From Ceratopteris richardii (Eukaryota; Streptophyta; Polypodiopsida; Polypodiales; Pteridaceae): DNA of 64,000 bases. The notes beneath the pieces are model-generated. The model did no database searches. It worked only from the letters and a program-made list of their open reading frames with translations, and was not told the DNA's origin. The stretch is taken from contig CM035406.1 in assembly GCA_020310875.1 (NCBI GenBank), positions 224,274,415 to 224,338,414 on the forward strand, in the 5' to 3' direction. Of the stretch, positions 22,935 through 35,944 are shown piece after piece. The position numbers were made by a program, and so were the translations under genes. The stretch's first letter is position 1. Each line of letters opens with the position of its first letter.

Positions 22935-23397
22935 TTCCACACAATACTCATTGTTAGTAATCGAGGCAAGGAGCATCACCAGCATTTCAGCGGTTCTAGA
23001 TTGCCGCACATGTTAGGGGATGCAACATTTGTTTATCCTGTCAAGTCTCAGATGGAGTCTTCGTGGATAATAGGGTGCGGTAAAACTGAGTGGAAATCTC
23101 TCTGACCTACCATCTGTGCGGCGGAGCTGCCTAATCCCACGCATAAAAGAAAATATTTCTACCATGAGTTCTTAGTAAAATGGAAAGATGGAACTTAAGA
23201 ATTCCACTTATGCAAAATTTTTCACAATCTAGAAAAGGTTTCCTACTTTTCAACTTTAAGTAAGAAACCGAATGAATGAATGAACCAAAGAAATCATGTT
23301 CTTCTAAATTAGAGCGTGAGGCAGGGGAGAATGCTTATAGTAATATATATAGCTTTATTTGCTTGAAGAAAATATCGCCCAAAGAGGGGGAAGAATG
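22935..23397 (+). pseudogene. chromovirus integrase C-terminus with chromodomain
   Basis: The plus-strand reading at about 23160-23220 gives 'YHEFLVKWKDGT', the core of an integrase chromodomain, which in chromoviruses binds histone marks and steers integration. The block-B copy retains an 'ENSTW'-like continuation. Decayed tail coding follows ('EREAGENAYS' near 23325), then a polypurine tract at about 23381-23395 (AAAGAGGGGGAAGAA) and the LTR. Only the last few hundred bases of pol are present. Confidence 0.75.
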
Positions 23398-25120
23398 TGT
23401 CAAGGTCTATTGACTGAGGGTTTGACCGTTTTGTAAAGTTTTGAAATTGAAAATTGTTTGGTCACGTACATATAGCCAAACCTTTCGAGAGTGACGACAC
23501 TGATTTGTGTATGTCAATGTATGTAATTATTAATGTTATGATATTGTATAACTGAGTAAATGCGTGTAAGAATACACCCCCCGTGTGTGAAATATACCAT
23601 ACTTTTGTGTATGTTGTGTTCATATGGGCTTCTTGATACAAACTGTGTGAACCTGTGCTAATCTCGACTTGAACATTGGCTGGAATGAAGAGGAATAAGA
23701 CATCATGTCAAACGACTTTACGGAAAATGGAAATAACTCGATATTTAGGTCTTATTTATTCCATAGATTAAACTTTGGTTTCGTGGGATAGGCATACGAA
23801 ATTCACGCAAAAAGGATCATTCACGCAATTGGTCGGTGGAAAGTGCTTTAGTTAAAAAGGAGACTCCATGAAAATGTTCTTTTTTTTTTTAATAAAAGGA
23901 AGTTCGGCCTTAGCCTATTCTCCTGGACTTTAATTAAAATAAAGAAGAAAACTTACAAGTGAATGGGGCTAGTGCCCATGGGACCCCCCAAATCCCACAA
24001 TGCCGGGGAGGCATATGGCAAGCTAGATGGCATTACAAATCAGGTGGATAAATCTATCATCCCCCTCATGTGGGACCCATTTGGGTTTCAACTTGTTGTT
24101 TTCGAGGAGATAAATACAGTGATGTCTAAACGGTGGAGATCTCTTATCTCGGAAGATTCTTTTACCTAGAAGAAACAAGGATTTCTCGATCGACCATTCC
24201 TTAGGAGTTTGACCAAAATTGACTACACATTGCTCCCTCCAAATCTTCCAAAGAGTCTCACCTCTGATGGCATTCCATAGTCTTGCTGAGCAGCCAACCG
24301 CCTCTCCCAACAACACTTGTTGCCAATTGATTTGGTTCTTAAATCTCAGTACCTACATCACATGATGCGAGATAACCTGGGACTTGGGGCAATCGAAGAA
24401 CAAGTGAACTAAGCTGTCGGAGGAACAACCGGACAACAACGATGACAATTTTGGATGACTCGCATCATCCATCTGAAGGACGTCAACCATATGCAAAGAG
24501 CTGTTCTCAGCTTCTACAAGTATTTGGACCATTTAGCTTGCTTTAATCTTTCATGCATTGCTTATCAAACCAAGTGAAAGCGTGCGATTGACACTCTTAT
24601 TCTTCTTGGTGGAGTGGCATTGTCATCCTTAATTTATTTCTTTTGAGGAAAAGCATATCGCCTTCTAGAAATAAAAGCATATCAACCTCTCCATTAAATG
24701 TCCTTAAAGGTTTCCGTGACTTCCTTCAAAAGGACTACTCTTTTGCCTCGGATACTAATCCATGGGTTTCGGAGTCTTCTCTCAAGAATCAAGATAACTG
24801 CTTCATAATTTTGTTTCCGAAAGGCACAAACTTAATTAAAAAGATTCAAAAAATTCTGATTAGAAGGATCTACAAAAAGGTAAATGGATCAATCATCCGC
24901 TCCCTACGGAACCGCTTTCATCTTAAGCATATATCCTTGTATTAAATACTTTTATTGTCTTTCCTAAAATGCACAAAGTATTTATCTGATGTTTAGCCCG
25001 TGGCAAGGCTACCAGTGCTGAAACCCACATCCATTCTTTTATATCTTTTGAAGGGTGTCACTTCTTATCTCATCCCACAATGTTGTTGGGCATCGATTAC
25101 TTTTCTTAATATTGCTTGAT
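23398..25120 (+). repeat. chromovirus 3' LTR (block A), interrupted by a LINE
   Basis: Starts TGTCAAGG directly after the purine tract. It matches 59428-60514 in block B, and a third fragment is at 63720-63902. A LINE tail at 23880-24436 lies inside it. The right limit is set by the junction with the copia-C LTR, so part of 25000-25120 could belong to either. Confidence 0.65.
23880..24436 (-). mobile_element. 5'-truncated LINE with poly-A tail inside chromovirus LTR
   Basis: Eleven T's at 23880-23890 are the reversed poly-A tail. Minus-strand coding at 24316-24023 and upstream reads 'SLVHLFFDCPKSQ' and 'ETLWKIWREQCVVNFGQ', the zf-RVT C-terminal domain of LINE ORF2. The 3' UTR includes 'ggctaaggccgaacttcc', typical of plant LINE ends. 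Block B lacks it: the sequence there is continuous across about 59650-59780. A clean target duplication was not found, and ~100 bp of target seems to be missing in block A. Confidence 0.85.
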
Positions 25121-25905
25121 GAGAATAGCGCGAGCTCAGATTTAGAACTCTTTGTAAGGACATCCAAATATTATTTCTCTTTTAGAAAGTGAAAAACAAA
25201 GGACGACACCTTCCACCTCAAGATAGCTTCCTCTGCACCAATGCTAGGAGAATTCACGACTTCCTTATGTGGCCTTGCAGCTAAAGTGTCTTCATAGGCA
25301 ACTTCACAAAACCTCTTCTTAATGATATGTCTGCATACCTAGAAATATGCATACTAAACCCAAGACCTTTTTCGTACATAAACAAGACTCTTTGACCTTG
25401 CCTATGTAAGTTATTTCACTTAAGTGGGTTACTCCTACTAGGAGAACCAATACCTTCAAGACATATTAAATTTGCTATTCACTGGGTGTACACAGATAGA
25501 TACATGGTCAACCCGGAGCCTAATGCTCTCAAAATATGTATAGATTTGATAAAAAACTTGAGCTAACTTTAGATGACATAATTAGCTTTCAAAAAACCAA
25601 AGGTTACAATAATTGAGTGACATATGACTAATGAACAATGCTCAACACTCAGAGCAACCTAGAGTGCTCATACAAAATTATGTATGTTAGCTATAGCTAC
25701 ACAAAACCTTATTCACACTATAGTTATAGCACGGTATGTGGAGATATGGAGATCAAAAGATTCCCTAAAAGTTGGGCCTTACATTTCCTAGATTATAGGC
25801 AATTACCCACACCTAACTGTGATTCAAACTTTGATTGTTGAGGGGTGGATTCAAATTCAAAATTGATTCATGATTTCTTATCCTTGAATGCTTGCTTTAG
25901 GAGGC
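25121..25905 (-). repeat. copia C 3' LTR (block A, right copy)
   Basis: Homologous to 30480-31308 and 60515-61421. The LTR start and purine tract are deleted: the sequence jumps at a 'gctccaa' microhomology from within the LTR into the RNase H side. Confidence 0.8.
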
Positions 25906-26655
25906 TCCAATGCCTTTCTTGAACTTTTCGAGCTTCATTCAGCTAAAAGATTTTGTGAACATGTTAGCACATTGGTCTTTGGTACTTATATGTTGAATTT
26001 GAATGTCTTTAGCCAACAAATTCTCTCTAATATAATGGTAATGTACGTCTATGTCTTTCTTCTAGCATGGAATATGGTATTGGTAGATAGGTATAAACTA
26101 CTCATATTATCACACATGACTCGAAATTTGTTGACTTGAAACTGTAACTTAAAGATTAGCTTCTTGAGCCACCTAATCTCACAAGTCAATTGAGCTAATG
26201 CACTATATTCAGCTTTAGTGGATGAGAGGGAAACTATGGGTTGCTTCTTTGCCATCTAAGAGATGACTATCTTTCCAAATATGAATTCTGCATCCTAGGT
26301 CCAACAATGAATGGTTTCTTTGAAGACTGCTAACTTCATTGAGTCCAAATCTTTGGTGAGCATGTCAACACAATGGTCCTAGGTACTTATATGCTGCACT
26401 TGAACTTCCTTAGCTAGTGCCTTCTCTCTTGTGTAATGATAGTGTACATCTATGTGTTTACTTCTAGCATGCAATATGGGATTGGAAAATAGGTACACAT
26501 TACTCATATTATCACACATGACTCAAAATTAATTAACCTCCTCGTTTAGCTCAATGATTAGCTTCTTGAGTACCCTAAGCTCACAGGTCACTTGAGCTAA
26601 TACCTATATTTAGCTTTAGTGGATGAGAGGGAAACTATGGTTTTCTTTTTTTCCA
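25890..26655 (-). pseudogene. copia C RNase H end, tandemly duplicated
   Basis: Two successive minus-strand copies of the same ~380-bp RNase H tail, 25890-26275 and 26285-26655. The first is partly open (26255-26049: 'KKQPIVSLSSTKAEYSALAQ', 'CDNMSSLYLSTN'). The second repeats the same motifs and is followed by further RNase H and RT. Both copies are decayed relative to each other, so the duplication is old. Confidence 0.83.
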
Positions 26656-27640
26656 TGTACAAGATGACTAACATATCAAGCATCATTGCATATCCTTTTG
26701 TACTTCTTATATCATCTTTGAATCTAGACCAATCAGCATTGGTATAGGATTTCACCTACAAACCATCCTCAAAATGATAAAATAGTCCTTTATTAAGTTT
26801 ACACTTAGGATATCTTAATAGTGTCTTTCCTACAAGTAAATGTGGGGCTCTAGGTGTATGCATGAATTGCGAAAGCACACCAACTATTTATGCTAGAGCT
26901 AGTCTAGTAATAGTGGCATACTTCACTTACTCAGCTCTAGACCTCTAAAGAAGTATATCCTATACTTCATTCCCTCCATTGGAATGAATTTCATATTCAC
27001 CTCCATAGGATTGCTCAATAATTTACATCCTATAAGTCCACACTTCTTCAAAACATAAAAAATGTGCGTTATCTACATTAGCGAGATGCCATTGTGTTTA
27101 AATAATTCAATACCTAGAAAGTACCTTAGATCTTCAAGTTCTAAGATTTAAAACTACTTCCCAAGGTTTTTCATATTTCCTTGATACCTTCATGATTTTT
27201 TTCAATGATTAGTTCATCTACATATATGCACAGGTAGATAGATAGTTCACCTTCATTCTTGTAAAGCTATTATGGATCTACTTTGCTTTAATTGTATGAA
27301 CAATTGAGTAGATAATCCACAAATATATTCTTCCAAGACCTTGGGAATTGTTGGAGACCATATAATGGTTTCTTAAACCTCCAAACATAGCCATCTTGGA
27401 CTTTGTTTTCAAAACCTGATGTTTGATCCATGTATACAACTTCCTTGACTAGAAGCCTAGCTTTATGTATATCAATACTTCCATTTGAATGTTTATTAAC
27501 ATTAGAAAATTTCTTGCTTCCAAGTTTATTAACATTAGAAAATTTCTTGCTTCCAATTATCTTGATATTTTTCTTCTTTGATACAAGAATCCAAGTGTAG
27601 GTTTCTTCCATAGCCTTGAACGTCTCTACTTAGTTTCTCT
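26656..27640 (-). pseudogene. copia C RT remnant
   Basis: Minus-strand blocks: 'MEETYTWILVSKK..IKIIGSKK' (27611 on), 'KARLLVK', 'KPLYGLQQFPRSW' (near 27340), 'YLCIYVDELII' (about 27240-27205, catalytic YVDD reads YVDE), and 'NADWSRFKDDIRSTKGY' near 26740-26690. A 33-bp tandem duplication at about 27493-27558 repeats 'GSKKFSNVNK' in the protein. Confidence 0.83.
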
Positions 27641-29110
27641 CCACTCCTCGAATGTGTCTGCTCATTTAAAACATGTGGGTTCATCATATAAGCATAATGT
27701 CCAGCTATAAATGAATCATATGTAAGTCTTTCAACTCAATGACTTACCTTATCATATTTCCTTATCTCAACATTCCATTGATTTGGATATTTGTTGTTGA
27801 TCTTTGAGATCTCCCCCTTCTTCTCATGGCTGTCTAAGTTGAGCTCAATCCATAGATCTTCATCTTCTTCAGCTCAATTGAACTTGGCTTTTCCTTTGCT
27901 TCTTGTATCACCTAATTGACTTGACATACCGCTATCCCATGATAGATGAGGGCTCAAATCTTTGGGTCTACTAAGAAAGACACTCTCTAGTTCATCCCTT
28001 GTTGCCTTCTTCTACTCTGATTCACCATCCTGCATAAAAACATTAGAGGCATACAAAGGTAACAATTCATCAAATCTGAAATCTCTTGATACTTTTGTTT
28101 CCTTTTTTGTAGGGTTATAACACCTATAACCCTTTTGATCACCTGCATATCCTATAAAGACACACCGTTTTTTATCTATAATAAAGCTTTTGCCATACTT
28201 CATTTGTAATAGCAACTACAATATGACACTCTCAACTCTGAAACATCTGGATTTCTAATGTAACAAGCTTCATAAAGTGTGATAGCATGTTTACATTATA
28301 TGGGAGTTGTGTTCAAGATTTAAATAGTTGTGTTTGCTGCATCATCTCAATGACAATTAGGCAAAGTCATCCCCTTCATATTTGCCCTAATACATTTTGT
28401 AATATACATATTCCTCCTTTTTGATACACCATTTTTTTTTGTGGTGTATACTTGCATGTGATCTGCCTTTTCATACCATTAGTTTTAAAGGAATTAGAAA
28501 ACTCAAGAGTGAAGTATTCTCCCCCTACATTTGACCTAATACAGTTGATGTACTTGTAACGTTATCATTCAACTATAACCTTGAACTTGTTGAAATAATA
28601 AAATACATCTGATTTATGTCTTATACAATAGAGCCAAGTCATCCTTGTAAAAAAATCTTTTAAAGTCACAAAATATCTATTACCTCTAATTGATTTTTCC
28701 TTTTTTGGTCCCAATCATTTGTATCAATAAGCTTGAGTGGATGGTAGCTAATATTATTTTGTTTTCGTAATTTCTAATCTTGTTTGCTTTTCCAACTGAT
28801 AAAATTCACACAAGTTGTTGAGATTTTGATTACAGAGATTAGCAAACCCTAACACTAACCCATTCGTTTCCATGTCCTTCAAGCTTTGAGTGTTTATGTG
28901 TCCATACATTTTGTGCCATGGCCACTTTCTTGTTTTTGAATGTGAAATAAGTTGTGTGATTGAAGTTACTCTTCACATCAAAGGCGAACAACCTTCCTTC
29001 CATTTTCATTTGGCTATCAATTTTTACCCTTCTTTGAGGTTTTCCACAAGGCATCCTTTCTTAATGAACTTGACCTACAAACCTCTCTCAACCGATTTCC
29101 CCATTGAAAC
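27641..29110 (-). pseudogene. copia C integrase remnant
   Basis: Includes the pre-integrase block 29054-28839 (related to the plus-strand scrap at 16218), weak integrase-core motifs near 28650-28430, and the C-terminal block 28215-28012 ('RCVFIGYAGDQKGYRCYNPTKKETKVSRDFRFDE'-type; open only there). Many stops. Confidence 0.8.
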
Positions 29111-30285
29111 TATGTTGTTTAGGATTTTTGGAACATGAACCACATCTTTCAAACACTTGAATTTATGAAAACCTTTTGAAATAAATTCACCTATGTGTAT
29201 AATAGCATGATGAGTATCATCTCTTGTTTCTACATGTCATTTACGTGATGGCACCTACATGTTTACGAAGAATGCCTTGTTGAATCTCATGTGGTTGCTA
29301 TACCCACTATCATTGTACTAAGTATTTGATCCTTGTGTCTTGAAGTCACTCAGCTGCATCATGTCTAGCATACTTTCATTTTCATTTGATGTAAATTCAT
29401 AACTGCCTTGACCTTTATCAGTAATTTGTCTTCTCCCTTTGATAGTAGTCTCTTGCACAATGACTATATTTGGCACAGATGAATCATCGTTCTGAATTTG
29501 GATTGTCTCTATTCTGATTTGGCTATCCTGCTCTTCCTCTAAAATTGCCTCCTCAAAGAGGTTAAGAGCATTTTCTCCCTTGGTCTTGATCACAAACACC
29601 ATTTGATACTCTATTTTGTCTTCCTCTTCCTCTTACTTGATTCCTTCCTCTTCCTCTGCCTTTACCTCCATAAAAGGCTTGGGCTTCATTGTCCTTTTCT
29701 TTTGAACCTCTAGTTCTCATTTCCCAAATTACCATCAAGGCCAACAACTCCTCAAATTCAGAAGAGTATCTTTGACATACATAAATGTGGTAAAATCCTT
29801 CCAGTTCTGATCATCCCTCATCCTATTTAAGGTATATCCAACTAGTTCACGACCATCTATGTAAGAATCTATAGAGCCTAATGCATCACTTCTTTGATAT
29901 TCAATATGTAATAATTTTTGATGCTACTAGGGGTTTTCTTCAAGTTACTAAGTTCATTCTTCAACTGAATCTTCCTTTTTTTAATTGAGGTGTAGTAGAG
30001 TCTCTCTAGTATTTCCCATACTTCCATTAAAGTATCTAAGGTTTTTATATGCTCAATCATGGCATTGCTAATGTGTTTCAAAATTATAAAAATTGATCTC
30101 TTATCTCTTTGATTACATTCTTTGAGATTCCTTAATTCATCATGAGTTAGAACTTGTCCTAATTTAGGTCTTGCATTTGTGCCACTAATGAGACCCCATA
30201 ATCCCTTTCCCATAAGATAACTAGAGATCCCAAACTTCCATGGTTGATAGTTATTCTTGTCCTAATTTTGGATTTAAGTGCTATA
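29111..30285 (-). pseudogene. copia C gag and protease remnant
   Basis: The gag N-terminal part is open at 30213-29878 ('GLWGLISGTNARPKLGQ', 'ISNAMIEHIKTLDTLMEVWE', 'QLKNELSNLKKT'), a UBN2-type copia gag. A basic Gly/Arg tract lies at 29690-29640. No convincing zinc knuckle or protease DSG could be read, because frames break near 29600-29300. A possible decayed primer site complement lies at about 30277-30289. Confidence 0.78.
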
Positions 30286-30289
30286 ATCT

Positions 30290-31308
30290 AACATGAGGAG
30301 TTCAAGTGTACTCTCCTATATCCCTTTGATTCATAGGAACTGACTAATAACCAAAGATTTAGGTCCCATCTTAAAGATGTATCCAAGAGAAGATGCTTAT
30401 TTTTGTCCTTCTTCACTAGTAGGATCCCCCTTTCTTGAGATTCTTCTGAAGGTCCTCTTGAATGCTTCAAATGTTTCTAATAGCTTTGGGAAAACTTACA
30501 ACTTCTATATGCAGCCTTGAAGCTATAGTGTCCTCAAAGGAAACTTAAGAGAACCTCTACTTTTTAATGAAATGATTGAATAATCTAAGAATTTGCACAC
30601 TCAACCCAAAACCTTTTGCTCACATAGACTAAATTTTGGGACCTTTCTTAAGAACTTTATTTCACCTAAAGTGGTTACTCCTACTTGGAGAACCGGTAAC
30701 TTGAGGAAGACTAAATTTGCTATTCTCATATGTGTACATAGATAGACACATGTTTACTTCTAAACCTAGTGCTCTTAAAATACGTAGAGAATTGATCTAG
30801 GACTTTAGAAAACCTTAGAAAAAAATAATTAGCTTTTTAACAAGATAGAGATCACAAGAATTGAGTGAGATATGGCTAATGTACATTGGTCAACATGTAG
30901 AGCAATCTAGCGTTCTCACAGAGCCTTCTATGTGCTAGCTATGGCAACAAAAAACCTTATTCAAACTCACCCAAGCAAGCAAGGAGTGGGCTACCTTATC
31001 TACAAAGCCCACTTTATTGCTTCCAAACTACTCAGGAGCACACACATATGCAGGATCTCTCACTTTCAAAGTTGACTATGTGTAGATATAGAGATGAAAA
31101 GATTCCCTATAAGTTAATAATTACTTTTCTAGATTATAGGCAATCACTTACACCTAAGTGTGATTCAAATTTTGGCTATGTAGGTGATGATTCAAATTCA
31201 AATTTGATATGTGATTTATCGTGCTTAAATGTGTGCTAGATGAGGCTCCAAGTGTCATCCATCTGATGGTTTGAATGAGAGTAGGGTTGAAGCTTCTACT
31301 TTAGCAAT
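30290..31308 (-). repeat. copia C 5' LTR
   Basis: Pairs with 25121-25905 and with the LTR copies at 19311-19852 and 60515-61421. On the minus strand it begins near 31308 (decayed TGTTG). The inner edge is approximate. Confidence 0.7.
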
Positions 31309-32090
31309 CCAGGGCTGGATTTTATCACCTTTATGGGCATTCACGTTGCTCGAGATTCCTCACGGGAGAATTCATCTTGTCATGTAAAGGGTGCCTAAGG
31401 GCTTGAACGTTTTAAGCTCATTTCAATGAGGAACATTGAGTGCACCATTTTTGTAATAAAGACCAAGATATTGTTTTTTATTTAAAAGTTTTCAGTGTCT
31501 TTGAACTAATTGGAATTTTTTTCAGAGAATGCATCTAGCCTACGATGCCATGAACAGTAGCATACATAAATCTCTATTGTAACATGTTCGATTCATCTTT
31601 TCAACAAACTTGATACTCTATTCTCAGCCTAGTATCGATTCTCCTACTTGATCTGATAGTGGTCCTTATACTTCCATAGATGCTTCCACGTTTGAGAGTT
31701 TGAGCCATACTTTCGTGTAGAGAAATATTATACCGTGAAATCAAGCATCGTATTTATAGGAACCAAGCTTACGTACGTCTTGCTAATATGAATGTCCCCT
31801 TCCCAATTATGATTTAGGCAAAGGTAACCCTTATTGAGCTCGCGGGCTTCCCAAATGGACATTCTCATCTGTACGCTCTTGAATAGGACTTTAGGGGAAA
31901 TTAGAGGGGCTTGGTAATGTCAAGTTTTTTTTCAATGGGGGGATCAAAACAAAGACTTTGGTCTTCGCCCTGAATAAGATTTCGGATCGAGATTCACATC
32001 GATGTTGTAGGTGGTTTGGAGTTCATCCCAAGACGCGTGTTCATTGGAACAAGCTTTGGACATGCTGAGCATTCCTAAGTCTTCCTCAAC
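31309..32090. other. unrecognised interval
   Basis: Lies between the copia C outer LTR edge and LINE L2. No domain, repeat partner or long open frame that I can support. Confidence 0.3.
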
Positions 32091-33373
32091 TTCTGAGCGT
32101 ACAAAGGATCCAATTTAATCCTATGCTCAGTATTCTCTTGAGTAAAGGTGAGAAGAGCAATCAAGACATGCGCTTGAGTAAAGGCACCCAACCAAGCCGA
32201 TCAGACTAGATCCCCATTCACTCAAAATAGGAGGCTTAATGTCCTTGAGCACCTAGGGTATGCCACGCAACCCCATACAACCATCCTATTGACACGCCTC
32301 GATGAGAAATCTAAAACTGATATAGTGTGCCATGTTATGCCTACGACCTCTAGAAATCTCACGAGAAGAAACTGGAGATCGGGAACCAATCATGAACCCT
32401 GTGTCCATGTGAATGAGAGGATTCTAGGAAATGAGAGATGTCGTTAGTTCTTGAGACAAAAGGGAGGATTCTAGACACGAGCATGCTACAACTGCACCCA
32501 AGATCTCAAGATCCTAAAAAGAAACACAATCCTCACTACACTTGGAGAGCCGCATAGGCCTCATCTTGATGAAAATTTACATGATCTTATGCTACCAAGG
32601 CCCACCAATGGCAAGCAAAGAGGATTAATCTCTCACGAGGAAAATAGCCCAATAGAGATCTACTCTAGTAGGTAGGGTCAATAGTCCCAAGGCCGCCATG
32701 GTCATTGGGAAGGATGATGACCTACCAAGAAACCATAGCACAAGCGAGACTATCATTCCATCAAGACCAAAGAATGTTCCTTGTTAGCTCCTTACTATGG
32801 CTGATACAAGATCCTCATAAGATTTAATAGGAGATGATATACCACATCAGAGCTAGGATAACTTAGTTAGCCACCACAATCCTCCCACCCAAAGACAAGC
32901 AAGAAGTGCTCTAGTAAATAACTTCCTCCTAATAGTCAGGAGGAGAATCCATATTTACTGTCACCGAAGACCTAACACCAACATGACATCCAAGATAGTG
33001 AACTAAAGTGCCAAGGGGATCCAATAAAACTTGGTGTATGAAAGCAATCTAGGCTAACCATTCAGGCCAATCTAGGAACCGTATGACGTATGCTAATTAA
33101 TCTTTTCAATAGTTCCATCATAAATTCTATCCAAAGGATACAAAAAACTCTTCATATTGGCCTAAAAATCTTGTAGTAAATGGTAATGTCATCAAAAAAA
33201 TTATCATCCTACAGCATCTCGTCTCTAACAAGAAGCCTAATATCATGTAACGTAGTATCATGAAGAGGTAGAAAAGTATTCATGTCCTCAACAAGGAATA
33301 GAAGCAAAGTAGGAGGCAGAGCTGAGTCCTGTCTAAAAGATCGTAGAATGCTAAATCTCTCTCCCCTTGCCCC
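32091..33373 (-). mobile_element. LINE copy L2, left part
   Basis: Aligns along its length with L1 (about 20850-22420) and L3 (about 50460-51870), for example the shared stretches around 'atagtgtgccatgttatgcc' and 'gtgtccatgtgaatg'. LINE ORF2 in decayed form. It is interrupted on the right by copia D and resumes at 38961. Confidence 0.8.
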
Positions 33374-33471
33374 CATCCATAGAAAATTTGTCCCTTCACA
33401 TAGGCATGTGGTTTTCTTCTGAAGCTTTGACCTTTCAAATATAGATCCAATTAGTGATTGTTTCTCCAACA
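33374..33471 (-). repeat. copia D 3' LTR, 98 bp remaining
   Basis: Matches the first ~98 bp of the 5' LTR (38960-38863) with few differences. The purine tract (minus strand 'ttgagggggagc') is at 33472-33484. Beyond 33374 the sequence is LINE. Confidence 0.88.
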
Positions 33472-33508
33472 GCTCCCCCTCAATCACTAATTGACATTCT
33501 CTATTTCT

Positions 33509-35875
33509 TCATATCATCTTCTTTTCTTTTACTCCTACTATGCTTTTAAATCTGCTCGTCTTCACACCATCCAAGCTCTTTGTCATTATGTCTGCTATCT
33601 GATCTTTAGTAGAAATGTACTCCACTTCAATCTCCTTCTCCATTACCTTTTCTCTCAGAAAATGATATTGTATCTCTATGTGCTTTGTCCTTGCATGAAA
33701 AACTGGATTTGCTATAAGATAAAGTGAACTCATATTATCTCCATGTATTGTAGGTGTACCTTGATCAATGCCCAAGCTTTTGAACAATGTCTGCATCCAT
33801 ATGACCTCCTTAGCTGCTTCCACAAGTCCTTTGTACTCAGCTTTAGTTGATGATAATGCTACTGTATGTTTTTTCTTTGAACACCAACTTACAAGCTTAT
33901 CACCAATGTATATCATGTAGCCATGAGTTGATCTTCTGTCATCCTGGTTACCTGCCCAATGTGAGTCACTATAGGCTCTCAACTGCAAATCTGATGTAAA
34001 TGGATAATATAATCCTTCCTTTAAAGTTCCTTTGATATATCTGAGAACTCTTTGATCTGCAATCCAATGTGGGTCCTTTGGACAATGCATGAATTGTGAC
34101 AAAACTCCCACTGCATAACTAAGATCAGGTCTTGTTAGTGTAGCATAAATCAAACTACCCACAAGAGATTGATACTTCCTCATATCTTTGTATTATGCAC
34201 CATCATATTTACTGAGCTTGTGGTTGACTTCCAATGGAGTTGAAGCTTCTCTACAATTTTCCATATCAAACTTCTTCAATAGATTCAGAAGATACCTTTC
34301 TTGTGATACATATATGCCATGATTTGTATAAGTGACTTCCATTCCAAGAAAGCATGATAACTTTCTTAGGTCACTGATCTTGAACTCTTTCTCAAGCAAT
34401 CTCTTTACCTCCTTGTTTCCTACATCTTAAGTACCTGTGATTATAATGTCATCCACATAAATACAAATGTAGAAATTACCTTCCTCAGCTCTTTTGATGA
34501 GTAGACTTGGATTTGCTTTTGAACTTTGATATCCAAGGTCTTTGAGATACTTCACGAGTCTATAGTTCCATGCTCTTGGAGCTTGTTTCAATCCATAGAG
34601 TGCTCTTCTCAACCTGCAAACAAAATTTGGATACGTGGAATCTATAAACCCTTGAGGTTGTTCCATGTATACCTCATCTGATATGTATCCATTCAAGAAT
34701 GCACTCTTTATATCCAATTGAATTAGGGTCCATCCTTTTAAAGCTGCAACAGGAATGATTGTCCTTATAGTTGACATCTTAGCTACAAGACTAAATGTCT
34801 CATCATAATCTATGCCATAAGTTTGGGCATAGCCTTTCACCACCAATCTAGCTTTGTATCTGGCTATACCGCCATTTGCAAGCTTCTTCACTTTATAAAC
34901 CCATTTATTTCCAATTACTTTCTTACCATTTGGTTTAGGAACAAGCTCCCATGTCTTGATCTCCTCCTTCATTGCTTCTTCCCATTGCTTCTTACCTTTA
35001 GCTTCATCATAGTTCTGCGGTTCTTCATCATCTTTGACCATATATGCATAGTTCTTCTAAGTTATGTAAGAAGTATCATAAGAATACCTTTCTGGTTGTA
35101 TTCTTGTCCTGCTTGAACTTCTTGGTTCACATTCTTCATAAGTTTTTGGATACAATTCTTCATCAAATATAGGAGCTTCTTCATTCCTTCTTGTTAATCC
35201 GCTTCTGGATGTACTTGCTTGCATATAGTCTTCATCTCTATTTACCTGCATAATTGATTTTCCTTTCTTACATCTTCTTACCTCTTCTACAAATTCTTCA
35301 GCTGTATGACTTTCATCTGCATACCAACTTTTCTGTTCATCAAATGTAACATCTCTAGAAACAAGAAATTGTTTGGTTAGAGGATTCCACAACCTGTAAC
35401 CCATCTGCTTTTCATCATAACCAATGAACACATATTTTTTTGCCTTTGGTTCAAGTTTATGTCTAAGTTGTGATGGCACATAAGCATATGCAATTGATCC
35501 AAACACTTTACAATGATCTATTGTTGGTTTCTTACCCCACCAAGCTTCATATGGAGTCATTCCATTTAGAGCTGCACATGGTAATCTATTCACAAGATAT
35601 GTAGCTGTATTTACAGCTTCAGCCGAAAGATAATTTGGACAATTCTTCTCCTTCAGCATAGCTCTAGCAAACTCAACCAAAGTCCTATTCCTTCTTTCTG
35701 CTACACCATTTTGTTGTGGTGTATACCTACAGGTTATTTCTCTCTTAATACTTGCATTCCAAAGATAATCATTGAACTCTTGGGAGAAGTATTCTCCCCC
35801 TCCATCAGACCTCAGTCTTTTAAGCTTTTGACCTGTTACTCTCTGCATATGCATGAAAATGCTTGAAAGCTCCAA
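33509..35875 (-). pseudogene. copia D integrase core, RT and RNase H
   Basis: 35875-35057 covers the integrase catalytic end and C-terminus: 'SDGGGEYFSQEF', 'TPQQNGVAERRNRTLVE', 'VFIGYDEKQMGYRLWNP', 'VSRDVTFDE'. A TAG near 35056 separates it from RT (35041-34427: 'KARLVVKGYAQTYGIDYDET', 'QLDIKSAFLNG', 'ALYGLKQAPRAWNYRL', intact 'YVDDIIITG'). A TAA follows immediately. The RT end/connection is at 34399-34193, another TAA near 34190, and RNase H at 34183-33509 carries 'YSDSHWAGNQDDRRSTHGY', 'SSTKAEYKGLVEA' and 'GDNMSSLYL'. The Trp codon in 'NDYLWNAS' is intact where A1 and E have TAG. The three stops are single-codon changes in an otherwise clean frame. Confidence 0.93.
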
Positions 35876-35944
35876 ACACTTCTGATCTTTCCTTCAAAAC
35901 ATATAAGGTTATCCATCTTGTAGCATCATCAATGACAAGAACAT

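Larger units (their letters stand above)
25121..31308 (-). mobile_element. Ty1/copia element C, main copy
   Basis: Minus strand: 5' LTR (31308-about 30290), gag, protease, integrase, RT, RNase H (twice), 3' LTR (about 25905-25121). The two LTRs align along most of their length ('ggttactcctacta/tggagaacc', 'attataggcaat'), with heavy divergence. All coding parts are broken. Confidence 0.85.
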
